Positions 17,499-25,488 of a stretch of DNA of 64,000 bases are shown piece after piece (the first letter of the stretch is position 1; every line of letters starts with the position of its first letter). The translations under genes were made by a program, and so were the position numbers. Under the pieces are notes generated by a model, which worked only from the letters and a program-made list of their open reading frames with translations, was not told where the DNA came from and ran no database searches. The stretch comes from JBBEAM01 sp942491105 (lineage in GTDB: Bacteria > Pseudomonadota > Alphaproteobacteria > Kiloniellales > DSM-21159). The DNA lies in the NCBI GenBank assembly GCA_942491105.1, contig CALNZX010000003.1:62001-126000 (forward strand), given 5' to 3'.

Positions 17499-18113
17499 TT
17501 AGCGCGAGTAGAACTCGACCACCAGGTTCGGTTCCATCTGCACCGGGTAGGGCACGTCGGCCAGCTTCGGCTGGCGGATGAAGGTCGCCTTCATCGCCTT
17601 GTAGTCGATGTCGATGTAGTCGGGCACTTCACGCTCCGGGGATTCCAGAGCCTCCAGGACCAGGCCGAGCTCACGGCTCTTTTCCTTGATCTGGATCTCG
17701 TCGCCCTCGCGCACCTGGTAGGAAGGGATGGTCACCTTCTTGCCGTTGACCAGGATGTGGCCGTGGTTGACGAACTGGCGCGCGGCGAAGACCGTCGGCA
17801 CGAACTTGGAACGGTAGACCACGGCGTCGAGGCGGCGCTCCAGCAGGCCGACCAGGTTCTCGCCGGTGTCGCCGACACGGCGCGAGGCCTCCTGGTAATA
17901 GCGGCGGAACTGGCGCTCGCCGATGCTGCCGTAGTAGCCCTTGAGCTTCTGCTTGGCGGAAAGCTGGGTGCCGAAATCGGAGGGCTTGCGGCGGCGCTGG
18001 CCGTGCTCGCCTGGCGGATTCTGCCGGCGGTTGACCGGGCTCTTCGGCCGGCCCCAGAGATTCTCGCCGAGGCGGCGGTCAATTTTATACTTAGAACTCA
18101 GACGCTTAGACAT
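17499..18113 (-). CDS. rpsD: 30S ribosomal protein S4
   Basis: A 204-residue S4, standard length, that nucleates assembly of the 30S body on 16S rRNA and often represses its own mRNA. MSKRLSSKYKIDRRLGENLWG, the SDFGTQLSAKQKLKGYYG block and the S4 RNA-binding domain LERRLDAVVYRSKFVPTVFAARQFVNHGHI (in pieces) are clear. It is monocistronic, with a near-consensus promoter and a leader of about 100 bases containing a small hairpin (18154-18166), and ends at a strong terminator. Confidence 0.98.
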   Translation of the reverse strand: MSKRLSSKYKIDRRLGENLWGRPKSPVNRRQNPPGEHGQRRRKPSDFGTQLSAKQKLKGYYGSIGERQFRRYYQEASRRVGDTGENLVGLLERRLDAVVYRSKFVPTVFAARQFVNHGHILVNGKKVTIPSYQVREGDEIQIKEKSRELGLVLEALESPEREVPDYIDIDYKAMKATFIRQPKLADVPYPVQMEPNLVVEFYSR

Positions 18114-18221
18114 GAGGGTTTGTTCCCTTTGCTCGGTTTAATGTCCCGGTAGTCCTCGCTTCGAGGCGGAGCCCTGCGCGCCATGGCCGCAGCGCCCGCT
18201 TTCCCGGGAATGAAGGCGCGG

Positions 18222-18249
18222 ACTATACCCAGGCGCGGCCCGATGTCAA
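18222..18249 (-). promoter_or_regulatory. Near-consensus promoter of rpsD
   Basis: On the minus strand TTGACA (18249-18244) and TATAGT (18227-18222) are 16 bases apart. Transcription would start near 18215, giving a leader of about 100 bases. Confidence 0.8.
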
Positions 18250-18356
18250 CCGCCGCGCGACGGCCCTCACCCCTGCGGATTCCAAGCGTTTCGCGAAGTT
18301 CGAGACTGGGTTATGAGTGGATCTCCACAACCGCCTCCCCGGCCTGCAGGAGCTCC

Positions 18357-19238
18357 ATGGACGACGAACGGGCAAGCCACCGTCTCGGCCTGCTGATCAC
18401 CAGCCTCGGCGTGCTGGTGCTGAGCCCGGATACCCTGCTGCTGCGGCTGATCGGGCAGCACGGCGGCGACACCACCTGGACCATCACCTTTTGGCGCGGC
18501 CTGTTCCTCTTCACCGGCATGATGGTGGTTTTCGCCGCGATGAACGGCCGCGGCGCGCTCAAGGCCGCCTTCGCCATCGGCCCCTGGGGCCTGTTCGCCG
18601 CCCTGGTGTTCGGCGCGCAGTCGCTGACCTTCGTGTTCTCGGTCGGTCATACCCTGGTCGCCAACACCCTGGTGATCATCTCCACCGCGCCCTTCTTCTC
18701 CGCGCTCTTTGCCTGGATCTTTCTCGGCGAGCGGGCGCCGCCGCGTACCTGGATCGCGATCCTGTTTGCCTGCGGCGGCATCGCGGTGATCTTCTCCGGC
18801 TCGCTGGGCAGCGGCAATCTCGCTGGCGACCTGGCGGCGCTGGCGACCGCCGTGGGGCTGGGCGCCGGTTTCGTGATCGTGCGCCACAAGCGCAGCGTCA
18901 GCATGACCCCGGCGATGGCGCTGGGCGGGCTGCTCGCCGCGCTGGTCAGCCTGCCCCTGGCCGAACCCTTCGCCCTGAGCTCGACCGGCTTCGGGCTGAT
19001 GGCCTTTCTCGGGCTGGTGATGCTGCCCATCGCCTTCACCCTGATCACCCTGGGGCCGCGCTATCTACCGGCGCCGGAGGTCAGCCTGCTGCTGCTGCTG
19101 GAGACCGTGCTCGGCCCCTTCCTGGTCTGGCTGTTCCTGCACGAGACTCCCGACGGTCTGGCGCTGATCGGCGGCGGCATCGTGATCGCCACCCTGGTGC
19201 TGCATACCATCGCCGGCTGGCGCGCGGCGGAGGGCTGA
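18357..19238 (+). CDS. EamA/DMT superfamily permease
   Basis: A 293-residue membrane protein (MDDERASHRLGLLITSLGVLV) with two EamA repeats and about ten helices. GPWGLFAALVFGAQSLTFVF and LGERAPPRTWIAILFACGGIAVI mark the end of the first repeat. EVSLLLLLETVLGPFLVWLFLHE is a frequent motif of the second. ATG 18357 follows CAGGAGC; a longer frame upstream has no protein character. Only 3 bases separate it from the MFS gene, so the two are one operon. Substrate unknown. Confidence 0.88.
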   Translation: MDDERASHRLGLLITSLGVLVLSPDTLLLRLIGQHGGDTTWTITFWRGLFLFTGMMVVFAAMNGRGALKAAFAIGPWGLFAALVFGAQSLTFVFSVGHTLVANTLVIISTAPFFSALFAWIFLGERAPPRTWIAILFACGGIAVIFSGSLGSGNLAGDLAALATAVGLGAGFVIVRHKRSVSMTPAMALGGLLAALVSLPLAEPFALSSTGFGLMAFLGLVMLPIAFTLITLGPRYLPAPEVSLLLLLETVLGPFLVWLFLHETPDGLALIGGGIVIATLVLHTIAGWRAAEG

Positions 19239-19241
19239 GCC

Positions 19242-20513
19242 ATGCGTAGCCTGCTGCTTTCCGTCGCCGCCCTGATCGTCAGCTTCACCACCCTGCTGGC
19301 GGGCAACTCGCTGCAGTTCGTGGTGCTCGGCCTGCGCGCCGACCTGGAGGGTTTCTCGGTGCACGCGGTGGGCGCGATCACCGCCTGCTACTTCATCGGC
19401 TACGCCGTTGGATCTTTCGTCTGCCCGCGGATCATCGACAGCGCCGGGCATATCCGCACCTTCGCCGCCCTGGCCTCGGTGATTTCCGGCGTGACCCTGG
19501 CGCACCCTCTGCTGCCCGATCCCTTCGCCTGGGGAGCGATGCGGATCGCGACCGGGTTCTGCTTTGCCGGGCTCTACATGGTGGTGGAGTCCTGGCTCAA
19601 CGCGCGGGCCAGCAACGAGCTGCGCGGGCGGATGCTCTCGATCTACGGCACCGCGGCCTTCGCCGGCTATGCCTGCGGCCCGCTGCTGGCCGGCCTCGGC
19701 AGCGCCGACGGCTTCGTGCTGTTCATCGTCGCCTCGATGATGGTCTCCTTCGCGCTGGTGCCGGTGACCCTGACCCGGGCCAGCGCGCCGATCATCGAAA
19801 CCGCGGAGACCAGCGATTCCGACGAGCCGCGCTATGGCCTGCGCAAACTTTACCGGGAGACGCCGCTCGGCGTGGTCGGCGTGATGCTGCTCGGCACGGT
19901 GCAGGGCAGCTTCCTCGGCCTCGGCCCGGTGTTCGGCACGCAGCTGGAACTCGATCCGCGCCTGATCTCGGCCTTCATGACCACCGGGCTGTTCGCCGGG
20001 CTGTCGCTGCAGTATCCCATCGGCTGGCTGTCCGACCGCTTCGACCGGCGCCTGACCTTGATGGCCGTGGCGGCGCTCTGCGGCGCGGGCTGCCTGCTGT
20101 TCTTCCTGCTGCTGGCGGCCGCCGGGCCATCGCCTGTCCTGATCCTTGCGGCCGCCGTCGCCGCCGGGATCGGCATCTTTCCGCTCTATGCGGTGATCCT
20201 CGCCTACACCAACGACCGCCTGCCCCAGTCCTCCCTGGTGACCGCGGCCGCCGCGCTGGCGCTGGCCTATAGCGCCGGCGCCGCGCTGGGCCCGCCGCTG
20301 ACCTCCCTGGCAATGGCGGCGCTCGGCCCCGCCGCCCTGTTTCTTTCGCTGTCGGCCAGCATGACCGGCCTGGCCGCCTTCGCCGGCTACCGTATGCTGC
20401 GCCGCGCCGCGCCCAAGGCCAGCGCCAGCGAGGACACCGCCGCGCCGGTGGTCGCCGCCAGCCCGGGTATCGTGCCGCTCGACCCCAGCTACGACGAAAG
20501 CGCCGGCGAGTAA
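19242..20513 (+). CDS. MFS transporter (YcaD-like)
   Basis: A 423-residue protein with twelve predicted hydrophobic helices. The loop SDRFDRRLTLM between helices 6-7 region is the MFS signature, and RIATGFCFAGLYMVVESWLNAR resembles the YcaD/quaternary-amine branch of the family. A soluble tail of about 30 residues follows the last helix. It is probably an exporter or sugar/small-molecule permease; the substrate is unknown. It is co-transcribed with the EamA gene immediately upstream. Confidence 0.87.
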   Translation: MRSLLLSVAALIVSFTTLLAGNSLQFVVLGLRADLEGFSVHAVGAITACYFIGYAVGSFVCPRIIDSAGHIRTFAALASVISGVTLAHPLLPDPFAWGAMRIATGFCFAGLYMVVESWLNARASNELRGRMLSIYGTAAFAGYACGPLLAGLGSADGFVLFIVASMMVSFALVPVTLTRASAPIIETAETSDSDEPRYGLRKLYRETPLGVVGVMLLGTVQGSFLGLGPVFGTQLELDPRLISAFMTTGLFAGLSLQYPIGWLSDRFDRRLTLMAVAALCGAGCLLFFLLLAAAGPSPVLILAAAVAAGIGIFPLYAVILAYTNDRLPQSSLVTAAAALALAYSAGAALGPPLTSLAMAALGPAALFLSLSASMTGLAAFAGYRMLRRAAPKASASEDTAAPVVAASPGIVPLDPSYDESAGE

Positions 20514-20578
20514 CTGCCGCTTTTCCAAGCCCCGCGGACTGAGCTAGCCTGTTGGAAATTCACACGAAGGAGCAGATC

Positions 20579-21427
20579 ATGGTCAAGGGGAGCTGCCTCT
20601 GCGGCACGGTGCGCTGGCGGGTCGAGACGCCGCAGTGGATGGGACACTGCCACTGTTCGATGTGCCGCAAGGCGCACGGCGCGGCCTTCGCCACCTACCT
20701 GGGCGCCAAGCCCGAGGACTTCGCCTACGAGTCCGGCGCCGAGAACGTCGTCACCTACGAGTCCTCGCCGGGCTACTGCCGCGCCTTCTGCGCCACCTGC
20801 GGCTCCTGCGCGCCGGTCGCCCTCGACGGCGAGATGGAGGTGCCGGCTGGCTGCCTCGACGACGATCCCGGCGTGCGCGCGAAGCGGCATATCTTCGTCG
20901 CCTCCAAGGCACCCTGGCACGTCATCGGCGGCGCCCTGCCGCAATACGCGACCTACCAGGAAGACGGCACGGGTCCGACGGTCGAGCGCGCGGCCGCCGC
21001 GCCGCCGAAGCCGGGCGTGCTGCGCGGGTCCTGCCTCTGTGGTGCCACGGCCTATGAAGTAACCCCACCGATCGCCCCGGTGTACAGCTGCCACTGCTCG
21101 CGCTGCCGCAAGGCGCGGGCGGCGGCCCACGCCACCAACGGCTTCGTCGATGCCGCCGCGCTGCGCTACACGAAGGGCGAGGAGCTGATCCGCCGCTACA
21201 AGCTCCCCGAGGCCGAGCGCTTCGCGCAGTCCTTCTGCAGCCGCTGCGGCTCCGGCATGCCTCACGCCGGAGTCAAGGAGGGCAAGGTCACCATCCCCAT
21301 GAGCTCCCTCGACGACGATCCCGGACGCGGCGTCGACTGCCACATCTTCGTCGGTTCCAAGGCGCCCTGGTACGAGGTCGAGGACGGCCTGCCGCAGAAC
21401 GAGGAATACCCGCCGCCGCGCGGCTAA
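20579..21427 (+). CDS. Tandem GFA-domain (CENP-V/glutathione-dependent formaldehyde-activating-like) protein
   Basis: A 282-residue protein made of two copies of the zinc-binding GFA fold. Domain 1 has GSCLCGTVRW, HCHCSMCRKAHG and FCATCGSCAPV. Domain 2 has GSCLCGATAYEV, CHCSRCRKARAA and FCSRCGSGMPH. Each domain ends with a similar VASKAPWH or VGSKAPWY block. The family contains Gfa, which aids S-hydroxymethylglutathione formation, but many members have no proven activity. The third Cys cluster differs between the halves, so they may have diverged in role. ATG 20579 follows GAAGGAG. Confidence 0.85.
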   Translation: MVKGSCLCGTVRWRVETPQWMGHCHCSMCRKAHGAAFATYLGAKPEDFAYESGAENVVTYESSPGYCRAFCATCGSCAPVALDGEMEVPAGCLDDDPGVRAKRHIFVASKAPWHVIGGALPQYATYQEDGTGPTVERAAAAPPKPGVLRGSCLCGATAYEVTPPIAPVYSCHCSRCRKARAAAHATNGFVDAAALRYTKGEELIRRYKLPEAERFAQSFCSRCGSGMPHAGVKEGKVTIPMSSLDDDPGRGVDCHIFVGSKAPWYEVEDGLPQNEEYPPPRG

Positions 21428-21551
21428 CCCCCCGAGGTCCGGCGGGGTCGCCGCCGCGCCCTCGGCATGTTAGGCTCGTCCCGGAACGAGCGGCGTTGGC
21501 GCAGCGGTCAGGGTCCCCAAGGCAGATATTTGGCGCTTGAAGGGAGTGGGT

Positions 21552-21656
21552 ATGAATTTCTTGCGTTTTTGGTCCGACCTCAGCGATTGGAACAAAGTCG
21601 GGCTCGCCGCCGTCGCGGCGATCATCGTCATCCTGCTGCTTCTCTACGTCTTCTAG
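21552..21656 (+). CDS. 34-residue single-span membrane microprotein
   Basis: The frame MNFLRFWSDLSDWNK, then a hydrophobic helix (VGLAAVAAIIVILLLLYVF), ends at TAG 21656. A good ribosome site (AAGGGAGTGGGT) lies just before the ATG. The short amphipathic N-terminus and one transmembrane helix are typical of bacterial microproteins that modulate membrane complexes. Its TAG overlaps the TAG of the convergent trmJ gene through the shared palindrome CTAG. No family recognised; reality rests on the ribosome site and the clean helix. Confidence 0.55.
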   Translation: MNFLRFWSDLSDWNKVGLAAVAAIIVILLLLYVF

Positions 21657-22432
21657 TCCCTGACCTTCGCGCCGAGCAGCGCCGAGACGATGCCGTGCAG
21701 CGTCGCGACTTCCTGTTCGGTCAGCTCGGCGCGGGAAAAGATGTTGCGCAGGTTGCGCCGCATCTTCGGCCGCTTTTCCGGCGGCTGGTAGAAGCGCTTT
21801 TCATCGAGCAAGCCGTCGAGACGGTCGAGAAATTCCTCGAGCTGGGCGCGTTCGGCCGGGCGGCTGTCGCCGGTCGGCAGGACCACCGCCGGCGTCTCGT
21901 CTCCGGCCGCCAGGTATTCCCAGGCCACCAGCAGCACCGCCTGGGCTAGGTTCAGCGAGGCATAGGCCGGATTGAGCGGCGCCGCGATCAGACGCTCGGC
22001 GCGCACCACGTCATCGTTGGACAGCCCCATGCGCTCCGGCCCGAAGAGCACGCCGATACGCTGCTTGCCGCCGGGCGCCGAGAGGGCCGCGCGCATCTCC
22101 AGCGCCGCCTCGCGCGGCGTGACCACCGGCTTGACCATGCCGCGCGGCCGCGCCGTGGTGGCATAGAGCGCGGTCAGGTCGGCCACGGCCTCGGCGGTGC
22201 TGTCGTAGAGCTTGGCCTGCTCGATCACCGAGTCCGCGCCGGCGGCGGCGGCCAGGGCGTGGCGGTTGGGCCAGCCGTCGCGCGGCGCGACCAGCCGCAG
22301 CTCGCTCAAACCGCAGTTGAGCATGGCCCGCGCGGACATGCCGATGTTCTCGCCGAGCTGCGGCGTCACCAGAATGATGACCGGCCCGCCTTCCTGCAGG
22401 CTCAGCGGTTTGGACTTGTCGGTTCCCGCCAT
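21653..22432 (-). CDS. trmJ: tRNA (cytidine/uridine-2'-O-)-methyltransferase TrmJ-like
   Basis: A 259-residue SPOUT enzyme that methylates the ribose at position 32 of tRNAs using SAM. The deep-knot motifs are clear: ILVTPQLGENIGMSARAM (motif 1), VLFGPERMGLSNDD (motif 2) and NPAYASLNLAQAV (motif 3). A C-terminal helical extension (RNIFSRAELTEQEVATLHG) is typical of TrmJ. ATG 22432 was chosen over a longer frame that overlaps cimA. It starts 10 bases after the cimA stop, so the two are probably co-transcribed. Confidence 0.9.
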   Translation of the reverse strand: MAGTDKSKPLSLQEGGPVIILVTPQLGENIGMSARAMLNCGLSELRLVAPRDGWPNRHALAAAAGADSVIEQAKLYDSTAEAVADLTALYATTARPRGMVKPVVTPREAALEMRAALSAPGGKQRIGVLFGPERMGLSNDDVVRAERLIAAPLNPAYASLNLAQAVLLVAWEYLAAGDETPAVVLPTGDSRPAERAQLEEFLDRLDGLLDEKRFYQPPEKRPKMRRNLRNIFSRAELTEQEVATLHGIVSALLGAKVRD

Positions 22433-22442
22433 GGCGCGTGCG

Positions 22443-24041
22443 TCAGGCCGCCTGGGCGCCGTCGTGATAGAGCTTCCAGGTGATGGCATCGAACAGGGCG
22501 TTGAAGGAAGCGTCGATGATGTTCGGCGAGACGCCGACCGTGGTCCAGCGCCGCCCCGTGGCGTCGGCGGATTCGATCATCACCCGGGTCACCGCGGCGG
22601 TCGCCGCCTGCGGCGTCAGAATGCGCACCTTGTAGTCGACCAGACGCATGTCCTCGAGCTGCGGATAGACCGGCAGCAGCGCCTTCCTCAGCGCGATGTC
22701 GAGGGCGTTGACCGGGCCGTTGCCGTTGGCCACGGTCATCGAGCGGGCCTCGCCGACCATCAGGGTCACCGTCGCCTCGGACTCCGTCACCAGATCGCCG
22801 CGCGCGTTCCAGCGCCGGTCGTCCATCACCCGGAAACGCTCCAGCCCGAAGTAATCGGTGACCTCGCCGAGCGCGCGGCGGGCCATCAGCTCGAAGCTGG
22901 CCTCCGCCCCGTCGTAGGCATAGCCCTCGAACTCGCGGGTCTTCACGTTCTCGACCAGGGCGGCAACCCGCGCGTCCTGGGGGTCGAGGACGATGCCCAG
23001 CTCCTTGAAGCGGGCCAGGATGTTGGCCCGCCCCGCCTGATCGGAGACCACGATCTGCCGCGCGTTGCCAACCAGCTCCGGCGCGATGTGCTCGTAGGTG
23101 CGCGGATCCTTGGCCACGGCGGAGACGTGCAGCCCGCCCTTGTGGGCGAAGGCGCTGGCGCCGACATAAGCCGCCGCGCGCGACGGCGGGCGGTTGAGCC
23201 GCTCATCGACCAGATGCGAGGTCACGGTGAGGTGCGCCAGGGAGGCATCGGAGACGCCCGTCTCGTAATCGGTCTTCAGCTTCAGCGAGGGAATCAGCGA
23301 CACCAGGTTGGCGTTGCCGCAGCGCTCCCCCAACCCGTTCAAGGTGCCCTGTATCTGCCGCGCGCCGGCCTCGACCGCAACCAGGGAGTTGGCGACCGCG
23401 TTTTCCGTGTCGTTGTGGCAGTGAATGCCCAGATGCGTGCCCGGTATGCTGGCGGTGACCTGCCGCACGATCTCCGCGACTTCCTGCGGCAGGGTGCCGC
23501 CGTTGGTATCGCAGAGCACGACCCAGCGCGCGCCGTTGTCGTAGGCCGCCTTGGCGCAGGCCAGCGCGTAGTCCGGGTTGGCCTTGAAGCCGTCGAAGAA
23601 ATGCTCGGCGTCGAGCATCACCTCTTCCTTGCGGCTCTTCGCGTAGGCGATGGAATCGGCGATCATCGCCAGATTCTCCTCGCGCGGAATCTCCAGCGCT
23701 ACGTCGACATGGAAATCCCAGGACTTGCCGACCATGCAGACCGCCGGCGCGGCATTGCCGAGCAGGGCCGCCAGCCCGGGGTCGTTCTCGGTCGAGCGTC
23801 CCGGCCGCCGGGTCATGCCGAAAGCCACCAGGCGCGCGTTCTTGAACGCCGGGGGATCGGCGAAGAAGGCGTCGTCCGTGGGGTTGGCGCCGGGCCAGCC
23901 GCCCTCGACATAGTCCACGCCCAAGCCGTCCAGCGCCTTGGCGATGGCCAGCTTGTCGGGGACGGTAAAGTCCACGCCCTGCATCTGCGCGCCGTCGCGC
24001 AGAGTCGAATCGAAGAGATGGACGCGACGCTCGCCGCTCAT
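22443..24041 (-). CDS. cimA: (R)-citramalate synthase
   Basis: A 532-residue enzyme of the LeuA/HCS family, condensing pyruvate and acetyl-CoA to citramalate for isoleucine synthesis. LFDSTLRDGAQMQGVDFT carries the DRE-TIM catalytic Arg-Asp, DTNGGTLP and IHCHNDTENAVANS the metal-binding His residues, and LNGLGERCGNANL the family signature. The C-terminal part (about 390-532) is the regulatory dimer domain. The length and the VEGGWPGANPTD block favour CimA type over 2-isopropylmalate synthase. ATG 24041 has GAAAGGCAGG before it. Confidence 0.88.
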   Translation of the reverse strand: MSGERRVHLFDSTLRDGAQMQGVDFTVPDKLAIAKALDGLGVDYVEGGWPGANPTDDAFFADPPAFKNARLVAFGMTRRPGRSTENDPGLAALLGNAAPAVCMVGKSWDFHVDVALEIPREENLAMIADSIAYAKSRKEEVMLDAEHFFDGFKANPDYALACAKAAYDNGARWVVLCDTNGGTLPQEVAEIVRQVTASIPGTHLGIHCHNDTENAVANSLVAVEAGARQIQGTLNGLGERCGNANLVSLIPSLKLKTDYETGVSDASLAHLTVTSHLVDERLNRPPSRAAAYVGASAFAHKGGLHVSAVAKDPRTYEHIAPELVGNARQIVVSDQAGRANILARFKELGIVLDPQDARVAALVENVKTREFEGYAYDGAEASFELMARRALGEVTDYFGLERFRVMDDRRWNARGDLVTESEATVTLMVGEARSMTVANGNGPVNALDIALRKALLPVYPQLEDMRLVDYKVRILTPQAATAAVTRVMIESADATGRRWTTVGVSPNIIDASFNALFDAITWKLYHDGAQAA

Positions 24042-24182
24042 GTCCTGCCTTTCGCTGATGAATGGGCAATCTTGTTCCATGGATGCCTATCCCCGGTCAA
24101 CGCTGGAACAAGGCCGCTCGACCGCGCCGCCTTCCCGCGCGAAGATGCGCGCCTGGACATGGACAAAGACAGGAGTCCTCGG

Positions 24183-24737
24183 ATGCAGTTGATCGGACTT
24201 TCCGGAAGCCTCAGGAGCCAATCCTACAATACGGCGCTGCTGCGCGCGGCCCAGGAGCTGACCCCCGAGGGCGTCGAGCTCGCAGTCGAGACGATCCAAG
24301 GGATTCCGCTCTACGACGGCGACCTCGAGGAGGCCGAGGGGATCCCCGCCAAGGTCGAAAGCCTCAAGGAGCAGATCGCCGCGGCCGATGGCCTGATCCT
24401 GGCAACGCCCGAGTACAACAACACGATCCCCGGCGCCTTCAAGAACGCCATGGATTGGCTGAGCCGTCCCCCCAAGGACATCGCGCGGGTGTTCCGCGGC
24501 AAGCCGGTCGCGCTGATCGGCGCCTCGCCGGGCGGCTTTGGAACGATCCTCGCCCAGAACGGCTGGCTGCCGGTGCTGCGCAGTCTGGGAACGGAACCCT
24601 GGTTCGGCGGCAAGCTGATGCTGTCGCGCGCCGGGACGCACTTCGACGACGCGGGCCGTCTGAGCGACGACGCCGAGCGGGACAAGGTCGCCGCTTTCCT
24701 GGCCGGCTTCGCCGCCTTCGCGCGGGCCGCGCGGTAG
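24183..24737 (+). CDS. NADPH-dependent FMN reductase family protein
   Basis: A 184-residue flavodoxin-like protein. LSGSLRSQSYNTALLRAA binds the FMN phosphate, LATPEYNNTIPGAFKNAMDWLSR the isoalloxazine ring, and GASPGGFGT a third contact. Members (ChrR, YieF, SsuE-like) reduce quinones, chromate, azo dyes or free flavin with NAD(P)H. ATG 24183 follows ACAGGAG; an earlier in-frame ATG at 24159 lacks a ribosome site. It diverges from cimA and has no obvious operon partner. Confidence 0.9.
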   Translation: MQLIGLSGSLRSQSYNTALLRAAQELTPEGVELAVETIQGIPLYDGDLEEAEGIPAKVESLKEQIAAADGLILATPEYNNTIPGAFKNAMDWLSRPPKDIARVFRGKPVALIGASPGGFGTILAQNGWLPVLRSLGTEPWFGGKLMLSRAGTHFDDAGRLSDDAERDKVAAFLAGFAAFARAAR

Positions 24738-24790
24738 CCCGGCCAGACAGGCTTGCCAGGTCCCGAACTTAGGCGTATCCGGAAATTCTC

Positions 24791-25438
24791 ATGCTCGAAG
24801 TCCTGCACCTTCCCGACTGGCCGCTGCTGCTGCCCTTCCTGGCCGCCGCGCTGGCGCTGAACGTCACCCCCGGCGCCGACATGACCTATGTGATCGCGCG
24901 CGCCGCCGGACAGGGCGAGACCGCCGGCGTGGTCTCCGCCTTCGGCATCGCCACGGGCTCGCTGGTACATAGCATCCTCGCGGCGCTGGGCATCTCGGCC
25001 CTGCTCGCCGCCTCGCCGCTCGCCTTCCAGGTCGTCAAGTACGCCGGCGCGGGCTACCTGCTCTATCTCGCCGTGCGCATGGCGCTCTCGGCGCGCGAGC
25101 GCCAAGCCGCCAGGGCCAAGCCGCCGGCCCGGCTGCGCCGGATCTACCTGGAAGCCACCATGGTCAATCTGCTGAACCCCAAGGTGGCCCTGTTCATCGT
25201 CGCCTTCCTGCCGCAGTTCGTGACCCCGGAGCGCGGCAGCGTCGCGGTGCAGATCGTCGCCCTGGGGCTGGTCTTCAACGTCACCGGCACGACGGTCAAC
25301 GCCACGGTCGGCGTGCTGGCGGCGCGGCTCGCCGGACGGGTCAAGGCGGCGCCGCGCTTCAAGGCCGCGATGCAGTGGCTCAGCGCCGGCATCCTCGGCG
25401 CCCTGGCGCTCCGCCTGGCACTCAGCGAGCGGGGTTAG
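24791..25438 (+). CDS. LysE/RhtB family exporter
   Basis: A 215-residue membrane protein with about six helices. ALNVTPGADMTYVIARAAGQG near residue 25 is the LysE family signature, followed by YAGAGYLLYLAVRMA and the long helix LLNPKVALFIVAFLPQF. Such proteins export amino acids (lysine, threonine, homoserine lactone). Substrate unknown. It follows the FMN reductase by 53 bases and converges on cysS. Confidence 0.88.
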   Translation: MLEVLHLPDWPLLLPFLAAALALNVTPGADMTYVIARAAGQGETAGVVSAFGIATGSLVHSILAALGISALLAASPLAFQVVKYAGAGYLLYLAVRMALSARERQAARAKPPARLRRIYLEATMVNLLNPKVALFIVAFLPQFVTPERGSVAVQIVALGLVFNVTGTTVNATVGVLAARLAGRVKAAPRFKAAMQWLSAGILGALALRLALSERG

Positions 25439-25488
25439 GCCTAAAATTCTATTGCGGCTGATTCACGCCTCGCCAGACAGCGAGACGA

